A DNA stretch of 19,321 nt from Asterionellopsis glacialis (lineage: Eukaryota > Bacillariophyta > Plagiogrammaphyceae > Rhaphoneidales > Asterionellopsidaceae). A model generated the notes under the pieces. It did not search any database and was not told where the DNA came from. It saw only the letters and a program-made list of their open reading frames with translations. The stretch covers positions 1 through 19,321 of the forward strand of contig WKLE02000473.1 in assembly GCA_014885115.2 (NCBI GenBank). Direction: 5' to 3'. Below, in pieces: positions 1-9,522 of this stretch. The stretch's first letter is position 1. The number at the start of each line of letters is the position of its first letter. A program made the position numbers and the translations under genes.

Positions 1-796
1 CGCCAGCATCATCTCATCCTCTTCCAAATCAGGTGTAACAGCCACTGTACTTTTTTTTCTACAATCTTTGTCTTATTTTTTTTATTCTGTTCTACCTCTG
101 CATTCCATTTTTCATGCGCTAATTAGATGCTGTACTTGGCAAACCAACTAGTGTCTTTTTTTTGGACCTTGCCCCACCTCCACAATAACATCTTCTTCTT
201 GGCTCTCCTCAGCATCACTATCACCCAATGTTACTGAAGATATGATGGATGCATCTATTGTTGCTGGCGTTGATCCTTCAATGTTTGACAACTTACCCTT
301 GTTTGACATTGTTGTTGGTGATAACTCCATATTTTTCTTTGCAAAGCCACTACTTTTGAGTGCATTCCTGTCATTGTTTTTCTTTCTATTTCTTGTACTC
401 CTTACCTTTTTTATTTTTTGGGTAATTCCTTCACTTTTTTTTCATTTTATGTCATGTATTTTTCTTGTGTAATTTTCAACAAAAAACATTTTTTCACAAC
501 ACATTCTCTTGTCTAGTCGTATTTTTTTTTTTGAATACTTATACTTTTTGATGTTGTATCATACTTACACTCATTGTGTAGTTTCAAATACTTATGATTT
601 TCATTTTTGTATCATCGGTATTCATGTTCTTGTTTTGCACTCTTCATTGTATATTAGTTCACTCATTGTGATATAAAATTGAGTAGTAATACACCTCCCC
701 CCCTAAAATCCGGTACTTTTTCTACTAAGAAATCCTTGATCAGAAGAATATTCAACTTTATACCTTCTTGTAACTGTAAGCTGGTACTTACAGTAC
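1..796. other. AT-rich flank and probable 3' region of transposon copy A
   Basis: Apart from the weak ORF at 148-444 I see no gene here. The stretch is rich in T runs on the plus strand (for example around 50, 155, 435 and 520). A C-rich motif with ATCCGGTACT at 697-720 recurs at 847-870 inside the last coding part of copy A, so some of this stretch is probably duplicated 3' transposon sequence. A CACTCATTGTG motif also occurs twice, near 568 and 660. Confidence 0.4.
148..444 (-). other. Possible exon remnant, basic then acidic, unknown
   Basis: An open minus-strand frame runs from just after a TGA near 444 to a TAG at 148-150. The only ATG is at about 330. The N-terminal part is Lys/Arg-rich and the C-terminal part is Ser/Glu/Asp-rich, with EESQEEDVIVEVG followed by PKKRH. 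This composition is common in nuclear proteins, but A/T-rich low-complexity DNA can also produce it. No family is recognised and there is no upstream promoter signal. A second short acidic frame (DLEEDEMM) lies at 1-57 on the same strand, but I could not find an intron that joins the two in phase. It lies downstream of transposase copy A and could be element 3' sequence. Confidence 0.2.
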
Positions 797-2133
797 CTAC
801 TCAGAATTTACGCATGTACCAACTAGTAAGAGAGAATTAACATAAACCCCCTTAACATCCGGTACTATTCTTATATTTCTATAAAGCACCATAGTTTTGC
901 TATTCTGGCATACATCATCTGTGGGTGTTTTGTAGTAACAAAAATCATGCCATGACTTCTTAGAATGATAGGTTGCATGTGCTCTAAACAATACTCCATC
1001 TAGTAAATACATTTTGGTTCCAATAGTTATTGAAGCACAAACTGTATCTCCTAACACTGACTCTCCAAGAAACTGCACCAAATTTGAATTTATGACATAT
1101 GGTCTGAAAGGATGACATCCAGCTTGCATTTTGTACCACTTAATGAATTGATAAATATTTATTCTCAATGGCATTAATTTCTTTGAAATCAACATAGTGC
1201 TTTGACAAATCAATCAGGAATTTGTGATAATACCACATAGCTGTTTGTTCAGCAAGGACATCAGCTCGTTTTTGTGTTGTGCGGGCTGGATTTTTGGTAT
1301 TGTCAATGTGATGGTTCTCATTACATGCACTATTGATATTTTTGGGACTACCAAACCTCAGTATATAATCTACTATATGACGTGTTTGGTGGAATTTAGT
1401 AGTCTTTAAACCAAGGCCCTCCGTTTGTTGTACTGTCTTCTTGCAGTTTTTCATTAAAGCAATAAAACTATCTTTGTAACTTTCAATGGTTGTCAGATCC
1501 TTTTTACCATCTTTCATCCAAGCTTCACAGGCTAACAATTGCTCAAATTGGTGGATGTAATCAGTAATTTCATCGTGTTTCTCTTTGCCAGCTTGTAAAC
1601 TATAACAAACCTTGCCAGCATGGGTTTGCCAGGTAATTACATATGCCAGCATCAGACCAGCATATTCCCCAGCTTTTATATGGTTGTTAGATAAAGATGT
1701 AAATCCTTTGTTAAAAGTCACTTTAGGAAAATAACAATCACTCTGATGTTGGCAGACCATAGAAGCTATTCCAAGAATACTATCAAATATCTTTGCATTC
1801 TGGCCATTCCCTAAACCTTTTTCATGTAAATGCAGAACCGCCAATTTGTCAAGATTAAGGTTTTTCCAATGCAATATCTCTGGAGGAGAGGACAAACTAA
1901 TACCACCAGAGTTACCACACATGACAATTTCATCAAACACATTCTTGCACCTATAATGAGACATACGCTGTAACTCCTTGTCAGTTTCTCCAACAAAATC
2001 AATGTGTTGTCTGTAAGTATTGTCAAAATCAGTCTGATAAGCATCTTCAGCAAGGCAATTACAGTCTCTACAAAGACTTATAACATTTGCTGAATGACTG
2101 GCATACCTGGAACATAAATCATCTGCACCCTCA

Positions 2134-2153
2134 CAATCACCAACAATTACCAA
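2134..2153 (-). repeat. 10-bp near-exact tandem duplication in copy A
   Basis: Two adjacent 10-bp units (CAATCACCAA, CAATTACCAA on the plus strand) lie just before the GDCEGAD motif. The extra unit shifts the frame. Copies B and C have a single unit here, giving an uninterrupted V-(V/I)-GDC. Confidence 0.7.
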
Positions 2154-2291
2154 CAACACACACAAGTTTCACCTTCAACCTCATGTTCTTATTGATATTT
2201 TTTCTAATAACAAGATCACACAAAATGCCACCATCCTTTTGAACTCTAATGAGGTTTTTTAAAATCAGACGTAAACCACAGTGATAATTTC

Positions 2292-2349
2292 TGTTATTAC
2301 GCCCTTTCAGATCATCAGCATGTTATTACGCCCTTTCAGATCATCAGCA
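2292..2349. repeat. 29-bp perfect tandem duplication in copy A
   Basis: The units at 2292-2320 and 2321-2349 are identical over all 29 bases. They begin TGTTATTACG and end ATCATCAGCA. They sit exactly where copy A has lost the segment present in copies B, C and D between GIV and LKGxNN. The duplication adds 29 bases, so it shifts the frame as well. Confidence 0.95.
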
Positions 2350-3199
2350 CACAATACCCATAAAAACATCATTGGGATATTGACATGATTCCTTGAGAGA
2401 ATCATGACAAACAGTACCAGTATGCAACTCATCCAAAATATTTGATTCAAGGGTATATTTTTCTTGAAACTTAGCAGGGTTATCAGCTTGAATAACTAAG
2501 TTTTCAGGCTGCATGAGATGCTCATCATGTAACAAAGATGCCAACATGGCTTCAAAATTAAAACAGGTAAACTCTCTTGTCCTTGACCCTCAAGTTGGTA
2601 GGGCAATGATCTAGGCTTCATTGGAGCAGTTCTAAAAATTGTTTCCAAGTCCTTCAGAATTTTCTCTCTAGAAGGAAATTGGCAATCAAATCGCACATTG
2701 CGTAGGGCAGCATCCTCTGCCCATTTGATTATATTATCAAACATATACAGGGAACATCCAGTCACCAAGAGTTTGTGCAGAAGGTTGATGCATGATCTTG
2801 TTTCATTGGTGAACAAATTGGATGTCTTTGCTCTCTTTAACAAAATTTCAGGATAAAGAAGGTTGGGAGGCTCTGTTAATGCCTCAATAGGTTGAAAATC
2901 AGTATCATTCACTTGTATTTCTGATGGTATATAGTCATCAAGGCTCACTCCGTAAAGGTCAGAAACAAATTCATATGGAATAGGCCCCTTGGTCTCAAAT
3001 TTTGATGAATGATTATTTCCATTTCCACTAATAGGAAACTGCTGATTAGATGAAGGTTGGTTGGTGTTGTCACCACATTGGTCCACAAAGTAGCAAAATC
3101 ACTACTGAGCAAATTAAGGTTGAATGAATGCTGTGAATGAAACATATCATCACAACCAGGACAGACTAACTACATTCGTTGTCTAACATTGCATTCCAT

Positions 3200-3577
3200 G
3201 GTTGTGCAATAGCATCAACATTTGACTGTCCTTATGAAACTTTGTAAAAAAAATTGCAAAAATGAGCATGTGAGCCATACCAGCAATTTTGGAAATGCGG
3301 AACTTGAATTCAGTACCAGAGCATTGTTAGTAGGATCTAGGTAGAGTGCAATTTTTTTTCACCAACAGAAATAAAAATTGGCTTATTAACATAATCCATT
3401 CATGTGCAATTTTGTGTAATTGACGCAGTAGATTTCTTGAGAGAGAGCATAACATTTTTTGAGTCACTCAGGAATTATTTATGTCAGGGAGAGAGATAAT
3501 TCATTAGTCCAGCCATGGTAAAATGTTGACAGACAGACAGATTTCATTCATCAGTGACCAGAAAGTCCTTTCTGATG
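3200..3577 (-). other. 5' non-coding leader of transposon copy A
   Basis: On the minus strand this stretch begins CATCAGAAAGGA and runs to the first ATG of copy A. The first 25 or so bases match the starts of the leaders of copies C and D, including CAGAAAGGA and a following TTCT-G-CACT pattern. The rest is more diverged, with scattered matches such as the short GACATAAA motif. Immediately 5' of it lies coding sequence of copy D, so this marks a sharp element boundary. Confidence 0.55.
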
Positions 3578-3954
3578 ACTGAAATCAAATCTTTTAATAT
3601 CAATCTTAATGCACAATAATAGTTATGATTGTTACAACCCCTCAGAACATCTATTCTCTCTTCATGATCAGTCACACTGTCAACAGGCCTTTTGACATAT
3701 CCTAAAGGTCACCAAGCATGGGATTGATTACAAGTCTCACTATTAAATATTGATAAAGAGAACATAACAGGCTCTAATGAGGCATTTGTAAAATTGCCTA
3801 GATTGGTACTATCAATGTATATCACAATTAACATTAATACCCCACTGATCAACTGCAAGACAAATTGAATTGTTCATCATGATCTAGAGGAATGGCATAA
3901 TATTTCACAACCAGGTTAAACAAGATGCAATCGTGGTCTAACATTACAATTCAT
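3578..3954 (-). pseudogene. DDE transposase copy D, internally deleted fragment
   Basis: On the minus strand an ATG at 3954 starts a frame matching the N-terminus of copies A and C (NCNVRPR, PGCE, LCHSS). It then reaches DQWGI as in copy C and jumps directly to IVIYIDSTNLGNFTNA, LEPVMFSLSIFN and PLGYVKRPVDSVTD. These are the first catalytic Asp region and its sequel, which copy A lacks. Several hundred bases present in C between these points are missing. A TGA replaces the Arg codon of the WRPLGY motif. Homology stops near 3578, where the leader of copy A begins. Related to CACTA/Plavaka-like DDE transposases by the same reasoning as copy A. Too short and broken to encode an active enzyme. 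Confidence 0.65.
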
Positions 3955-4280
3955 AAATCCATAAATTTGTTGCAGAGAAAAATGAGAAATTATAGCATTT
4001 TTTGTTTTCAAAGACATATAAATTATATCAGTATATAAAAAAATGTGACCAATACAGTATAAGTTTACACAACAGAAAATTTAATTTGTTGGAATTACAT
4101 AAATATGTGACCCATTTTTCTGGCACATGATGAAGACAACATTTTATGTCACTCTGCCCAATTTATGTCAGTTCCAAAGAAAATATCCGGTGAAGGACAG
4201 AATTTAAGTGACCTACCAACTTTTTTGGTTGACTGATAGACAGACATTATCCCAAAGTGGCTAGAACTTCCTTTCTGATG
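3955..4280 (-). other. 5' non-coding leader of transposon copy D
   Basis: On the minus strand this begins at a CAGAAAGGAAGTTCTAGCCA motif near 4277 and matches the plus-strand leader of copy C (9187-9522) almost end to end. Shared blocks include TCAGTCAACCAAAAAAGTTG, GGTCACTTAAATTCTGTCCT and TTTGAAAACAAAAAATGCT. Sequence upstream of 4281 is unrelated to sequence upstream of 9187, so the homology starts abruptly at CAGAAAGG. Confidence 0.7.
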
Positions 4281-4734
4281 TTATATTGTATCCAAAGTTT
4301 GTTTGTTGAGTTTTATTTGGCCCAAGTATTCATAAGCACGACAGTCTCTACTTGAAAATATCATGAAATCTTTCTTGCCACTATTTTTTTCTGTACTGCC
4401 ATTGGTAACAGAATTTATATGTTCATACATTCTGTGAAGCAACCACTCTATATCTGTTATTTTGTGATCTTGAACTTATATAGGACCAATGTTATTTTGT
4501 AACCTTGAACTTGTATATGACTTATTGTTATTATTACCCTGTAATACGCTTGTACATGGATGTTCAACAGTCCATGTGATTAGCACGTAGGTGAAGTCAT
4601 GGGAAATTATAAATCAATTCTCATTAATAACCATGAATCTTGCTGATGGTGCACTCATGTCATTAGATGATGTATTAGTTTAAATGGAACAAAGAAGGTG
4701 TTTAAATCCTTCAACAACCAGTGTATCTAATTCT
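4281..4734. other. Spacer between copies D and B, no gene seen
   Basis: No coding pattern or recognised repeat-family gene is visible. The only structure is a pair of imperfect direct repeats at 4455-4520. The stretch separates the head of copy D (minus strand) from the start of recognisable copy B sequence (plus strand). Confidence 0.5.
4455..4520. repeat. Imperfect 35-bp-period direct repeat, two units
   Basis: The segments at 4455-4485 and 4490-4520 both read TGTTATTTTGT, then CTTGAACTT, then TATA-GA, with only a few mismatches. No function is apparent. Confidence 0.7.
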
Positions 4735-6170
4735 GCAATACCAATCCACCTACATCTAATCAGCTGTTTCCTACTTGTGGAACTGGTATAATCAGCCATT
4801 CATCTGAGTACCAAACCAAGGGACCCATTCCCTGTGAATTTGTTTCTAAAATTTTGAAGTAAGCTTTGGTGACTATAAAGAATCAAAAATACAAGTGAAT
4901 GATACTTATTTTCAACCTAACAATGAAATTGATGATTGACCAGAACCTCCCAATATTCTTGCTCCATAACTCTTGATGGGTAGTATGCTTCTTTACATAT
5001 GTACATTTTCATTCCCAAGTTTCTTCTAGAGAGAAAATTCTAAAGGACTTGAAAAAACGTTCAAAAACTTCTCCAATGAAGCCTAGATCATTGCCCAACT
5101 AGAGGGTCAGGGGGACAAGAGATTTTACCTGTGTTTAATTTGGAAGTCATGCTGGCATCTTTGCTACATGATGAGTGTCTCATGCAGCCTGAAAACTTAG
5201 TTATTCAAGCTGATAACCCTGCCAAGTTTCAAGAAAAGTATACCCTTGAATCAAATATTTTGGATGACTTGCATACTGGTACTTTTTCTTGTGAATCCAT
5301 CAAGGAGAAATGTCAATACCCCAATGATGCCTTTATGGGTATTGTGTTGTACATTGATGATACTAAACTGGGCAATTTTACAAATGCCAAATTAGAACAA
5401 GTTATGTTCTCCCCTTTTCCATTTTTCCTAGGAAAACTATAAATAAGTCTTATGCCTGGTGGCGTTTGGGTTATATCAAATGGCTTGTTGACAAAAGGTC
5501 ATGATAACCAAATTATCACCATTGTTTATGTCTACTTTTAAAAACCTTATCAAAGTTCAAAAGGATGGTGGCATTTTGTGTGATCTTGTTATTGTAGAAC
5601 ATATTGATAAGAACATGAGGTTGAAAGTGAAACTTGTGTGTGTCGTTGGAGATTGCAAGGGTGCAGTCAAATTATGTTCCAGGTATGCCAGTCATTCAGC
5701 AAATGTTATAAGTCTTTGTAGGGACTGTAATGGCCTTATAGAAGAAGCTGATCAGACAGATTTTGAGTTCACCAACAGGCAACACATTGATTTTGTTGGA
5801 GCATGTGACAAGGAGTTATGACAAATGTCTCATTATAGGTGCAAGAATGTATTTAATGAAAAACACATGTGTGATAGCTCTGGTGTTGTTAGTTTGTCCT
5901 CTCCTCTATAGATATTGCATTGGAAAAACCTTAATCTTGACAAATTGGCCATTCTTCATTTCCGTGATAACGGTTTAGGGAATGGTCAGAATGTAAAGAT
6001 ATTTAATAATATTCTCAGATTAGTTTCCATGGTCTGCCAACATCAGAGTGACCATGATATTTCCAAAGTTGAATATGCCGGTCAAATGCTAGTGTATATA
6101 ATTACCTGGCAAACTCATTTGGGCAAGGCCTGTGATAGTTTGTGTGCTGGCAAAGAGAAACATGATGAAA
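4735..6170 (+). pseudogene. DDE transposase copy B, degenerate
   Basis: This plus-strand copy is homologous to copy A over most of its length. The N-terminal part (4735-5130) is broken by many stops but still shows KGPIPCEFVS and SSREKILKDL. The best frame begins about 5131 with MLASLLHDE, MQPENLVIQADNP and QEKYTLESNILDD, and then gives GIVLYIDDTKLGNFTNAKLE, which keeps the first catalytic Asp region. A frameshift near 5425 is followed by a loss after LGYIKWLVD. The frame resumes with VQKDGGILCDLV, CVVGDCKGA and SLCRDCN (5530-5820). After a stop, ILHWKNLNLDKLA and VCQHQSDHDISK follow, with about 17 codons missing before EYAGQML relative to copy A. Homology ends near 6168 at KHDEI, so the C-terminal third is absent. 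Over the 66-residue stretch from MLASL to MGIV, A and B differ at 9 positions. Confidence 0.75.
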
Positions 6171-7256
6171 TTATTTTTCTCTGTTTCAGATATTAAGATT
6201 GAATAAGCACCCTGAATATTCATAATTCTCGTAGGAGTCTGTAAACCATGTATGTTGAGATTGGCCTCATTGATGGTTCCTTTCAACCTTCTTGGTGACC
6301 AAGTAACTTTAGTGTGGGATAGAAAAATTCAAGAAGGAAATTGGTAATGTTGCAATTGTGAAAGAAACAATCAACAAACAATGCCAATGTTCTTGAGGAG
6401 ATCTTGTACTTGGATTCACCATAGTGTTATCTGTTTGGTCAATTGAATTGTTGTCAGAAGAAAACAATTGACCTTCAGAAAGGGCTTGATAACAATAAAA
6501 AAAAGAGGTGGACTGAAATAAAATCAAGAAAACAATGGCTACCAATGGGATCTTAAAAAAGCAACAATCCACCAACAATGATGCTGTTCATGCTTTCAGA
6601 TTACAATAAAGAGATTCAATATGAAAATCAAATGAGTTAGTGCAAATCTTGAAAACTGGTTGATGATATATTTTTGCTGCAATCAAAATTCTATGTAAAA
6701 CCCTGTAGAAAATGTACCAAGCAATGCCAAAGAAGACAAATTGATGACAATTGCAATTTCTTGAAAGATACCCCAAAACAGAAAACAACCTAAATACAGT
6801 TACAATTGTCATTAAATTACCTTTCAAATGAGACCCATAACAGTGTAATTGGTTGCAAATAGGAGATTTAATGGATAGAATTTGTTGAGGAGAAGATTGG
6901 TGACACTGTTCTGTGTTGTATGATGTAAAATCCAAAGTTTTAGTGTAAAAAAAAATTAGATATCTAAAAAAAATTGGATAACTTTCTCTAAATACACTAG
7001 AGACATAGATTTTATATATGTGGTATACATTCCATGTAGATTTTACATGTTTCCTACATCCAATTTGAACAAATATAGCTGCACCATAATATCAAGCATT
7101 TTTTGCATTTCAACACAACCAAGGTGTTGTTGTCTTGTTAGACACTGCCATTGTACAGCATTGATAGCTTTTATACCCATCATTGATTGGTAACATTTAC
7201 ATGGTTGATTATTGTCATTCTACATTTTGCATCATGGCACCACCTAATGTATCAAT
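6171..7256. other. Spacer, no convincing gene
   Basis: The stretch holds two in-phase minus-strand open frames (6935-6588 and 6578-6309) separated by a TGA. Their composition is what A/T-rich DNA gives on its complementary strand, and I recognise no motif. Plus-strand frames are short and broken. A CTGTTTCAG sequence at 6179-6187 resembles a splice acceptor right after the end of copy B homology. No function is assigned. Confidence 0.4.
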
Positions 7257-8540
7257 ATGAGTTTAAGTGTTGGTAGTGTTTCTATTGCAGAATATAATGA
7301 ACTGAAAGCAAAATATCAGCAAGAAGACGAGGCAGAAAAGATTCAGTTAATAGCTAACCTTTCTAGTTATTGTAGTACTTTTGCAGTAGATGACAATATC
7401 CAGGCACAGATCAGAAGGTATGCAAAGTATACTATTTTTCATGATATTAAATTTATTAAGTCCACTGAAGAATTTGAAGACCTAAGTAACCGGTATAGAT
7501 TTGGAAGAAGAGTGATTTCTCATCTGACAAATACAAATATAAAGGATGTGATCCAAGAGACCTTTGGAATGCTTACAAAAAATGGCAAAAGACTGCTTTC
7601 AATATTTGTAGATCAGATGTGCAGTATGGTATTCATGAACAAGTCCTTTTATGTTATCCAAAACAGATTGGGAACAAGGAAAGTTGGACAAAGAAACTAC
7701 AACCAAGAAAGGATGGCTCAAGAATACAGAAACTATGGTAGCAAAAGGTAAATAACATATTTTGTTGTTTTGGTTCATACAATAATTGTTATTTGCTAAC
7801 TCTCACTGTTGATTACTTGAGCCCATCTAAGAGACTTATTCCCAAATCAAACTCTCAGATGCAATGAGTCTCAGGAAGAACAAGAACAATGGCTAATATT
7901 TCTTTTATGACTGTATCTTGAGATGCGCTGTAGCCAAAATAAAATGGAAACGACTTGTGTGCACAATCCTACCCATCAGTTCTTTAACTGCTGTTTCTGA
8001 TGAAGCTTTACCTTACCAGTCCTTGAAAATGGATGGGCAAAATGGAAGGAACAGTGTGACACTCAATGGATCACAAAGAGAACAAGAAGAACATAAAGTC
8101 TTTGTACACTAATGATGAGAGAGATGACAAATCAAGTTTTGTTGGATGAAAACCTGATGGCATGGCAAGGTTCAATTGTCTTGTTTATGAGATTATTAAA
8201 GATTATAATTCCCCAGAGGGCAAAGCTTTTGATAGGAGATACAATGAAAGTTTACTGGAATCTTTAGGTGAGGTTGTTGCTAGGAAAAAGCATCCAGGAG
8301 AGTTACACCTACATCTTAAAGCCCGTAATTAGATTCAACTTTACAATCCTAATCTTGAAACAGAGAAGCAGTTTGCTCATAGAATGGAAGCATCTTTTCA
8401 AAAACATAAAGGTAGAAGATGAAGGTACAGAAGAAACCGAAAAAAAGAGTTACTGCAGACAAATATCTTTTGCCTTGTTGTATGCAGGAGCCATGCTAGG
8501 GATGATGAATTTCATGTGCCTCAGGTATAAAGTATGATGC
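7257..8540 (+). pseudogene. Broken gene of an unnamed repeat family (hypothetical protein)
   Basis: The first part is an open frame from an ATG at 7257, with IAEYNELKAKYQQEDEAEK and then IRRYAKYTIFHDIKFI. Around 7560 a frame one step over becomes the more protein-like reading: LWNAYKKWQKTAFNI and then YGIHEQVLLCYPKQIGN, up to a TAG at 7739-7741. Further pieces follow in shifting frames: a VSDEALPYQ segment, LENGWAKWKEQCDTQW near 8020-8075, then SLYTNDERDDKSSFVG, a TGA where I would expect Trp, KPDGMARFNCLVYEIIKDYN, SPEGKAFDRRYNESLLE and KQFAHRMEASFQKHKG, ending near 8530. The order of the motifs (SDEA, LEN-W--W, G[W]--G--RFN) recalls a hypothetical family repeated in diatom genomes. That is memory and unverified. 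The function is unknown. It may be an accessory ORF of a mobile element. An out-of-frame ATG at 7231 (MAPPNVS) could be the original start. Confidence 0.5.
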
Positions 8541-9186
8541 ATGCCTTGATTTGGTTTATAACTTTGTTTTTTATTTATGACTTGGAATAAATTTCATATG
8601 ATGGATTGTCTTATTTTGTAGTCCTAATGCTACTGTGATTTTTATCACATGCATTAAAAACAAGTGAAGGAGATGTGAAATAAATTTGAAAGAGACCATC
8701 AACTAAATGGGAAATCCCCTAATTAAACTACATATGCTCTTATGTTCATTGTTGCTTTAAATCAAATTAAGTCTATTCATGTATTCTATTTTTTCTTGGG
8801 ATTGAATTTTTTTGAGTGATGGATCTTCAAAAAATAAGTCACTACAGTGCCTTTTTTTGAGTCACCCAGATAATTTTATTAAGGTGTGCATGCTGCGCAA
8901 ATTTGAAAGCACACTGATTTTTTTATGTACACCGTGCAAACAAAAAATGGCAGATAACCATCTGTTATTCAAATGATTAAATCACTCAAAAATATTGGAT
9001 AGGCTGGATGTTTATAGTTTTAAACATACTTTGATTAAGGGTGACTGTTGATGCAAAGAGACACTTTTTTCATGACAGTAAACCTGACCTAAATTGTCGT
9101 ACTAAAATCTCTCAGTTTCATGTCATGACTGCACTGAAATCCTTTTCTCATGTGTAACATGATTTTATTTGTTGTTTTTATTGCAC
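8541..9186. other. Spacer upstream of transposon copy C
   Basis: No coding sequence is seen. A T-run plus GAGTGAT motif near 8810-8825 and its inverse ATCACTCAAAAA near 8978-8990 bracket about 180 bp, and a related TTTTTTGAGTCAC lies at about 8863. This could be a small foldback remnant, but the arms are short and low-complexity. Confidence 0.35.
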
Positions 9187-9522
9187 CAGAAAGGAAGTTC
9201 TAGCCACTCTGGGATAAAGTCTGTCCATCAGTCAACCAAAAAAGTTGGTAGGTCACTTAAATTCTGTCCTTTACTGGCATATTTTCTCCAGAACTGACAT
9301 AAAATATTGTGCAGTGTGACATAAAATACTGTCTACATCATGTACCAGAAAAATTGGTCACAGATTATGTGATACAGACAAATTAAAATTTCTGTTGTGT
9401 AAATTTATACTTCATTGGTGAAGCTTAATTTTTTATATAGTCATATAAATCATGTGTCTTTGAAAACAAAAAATGCTGGAATTTCTCATCTTTGTTTCCA
9501 CAACAAATTTTTGAATACATGA
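9187..9522 (+). other. 5' non-coding leader of transposon copy C
   Basis: Begins CAGAAAGGAAGTTCTAGCCA and is conserved with the leader of copy D (3955-4280, opposite strand) up to the first ATG. The start of the leader of copy A matches too. Conservation of non-coding sequence with a shared sharp start suggests the element end or a spliced 5' exon boundary. The preceding TTTTTATTGCACCAG also resembles a splice acceptor. Confidence 0.65.

Larger units (their letters stand above)
797..3199 (-). pseudogene. DDE transposase copy A (CACTA/Plavaka-like), degenerate
   Basis: This is the most complete C-terminal copy of a transposase family found four times in the window. Reading the minus strand: an ATG at 3199 begins a short zinc-finger-like segment (VCPGC, then FHS), broken by a stop. 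An N-terminal region follows at 3086-2550. A one-base loss in a T run near 2560 shifts into the frame with MQPENLVIQADNP (2547-2350). After FMGIV an internal deletion removes the segment holding the IDGT motif. The frame is recovered through two short duplications. The long 2165-1140 frame carries GDCEGAD, a Cys-rich CRDCN, SPPEILH, FPKVTFNKGFTSL and GLKTTKFHQTRH, with an ENHH motif that could supply the last acidic residue. A further frameshift near 1150 leads into a C-terminal frame ending at 797. Family knowledge: such DDE proteins excise and integrate DNA elements. Calling it CACTA/Plavaka-like is inference from motif layout. It is not functional as it stands. Confidence 0.75.

Noticed and set aside
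1140..1213. Programmed frameshift between the two C-terminal frames of copy A
   Set aside because: No slippery heptamer or downstream structure noted, and the copy carries several other random frameshifts.
6309..6935. Two in-phase minus-strand frames with hydrophobic stretches, as a membrane protein
   Set aside because: Interrupted by a TGA, partly using non-ATG starts, and with a composition expected from the complement of A-rich DNA. No motif or homologous copy in the window.
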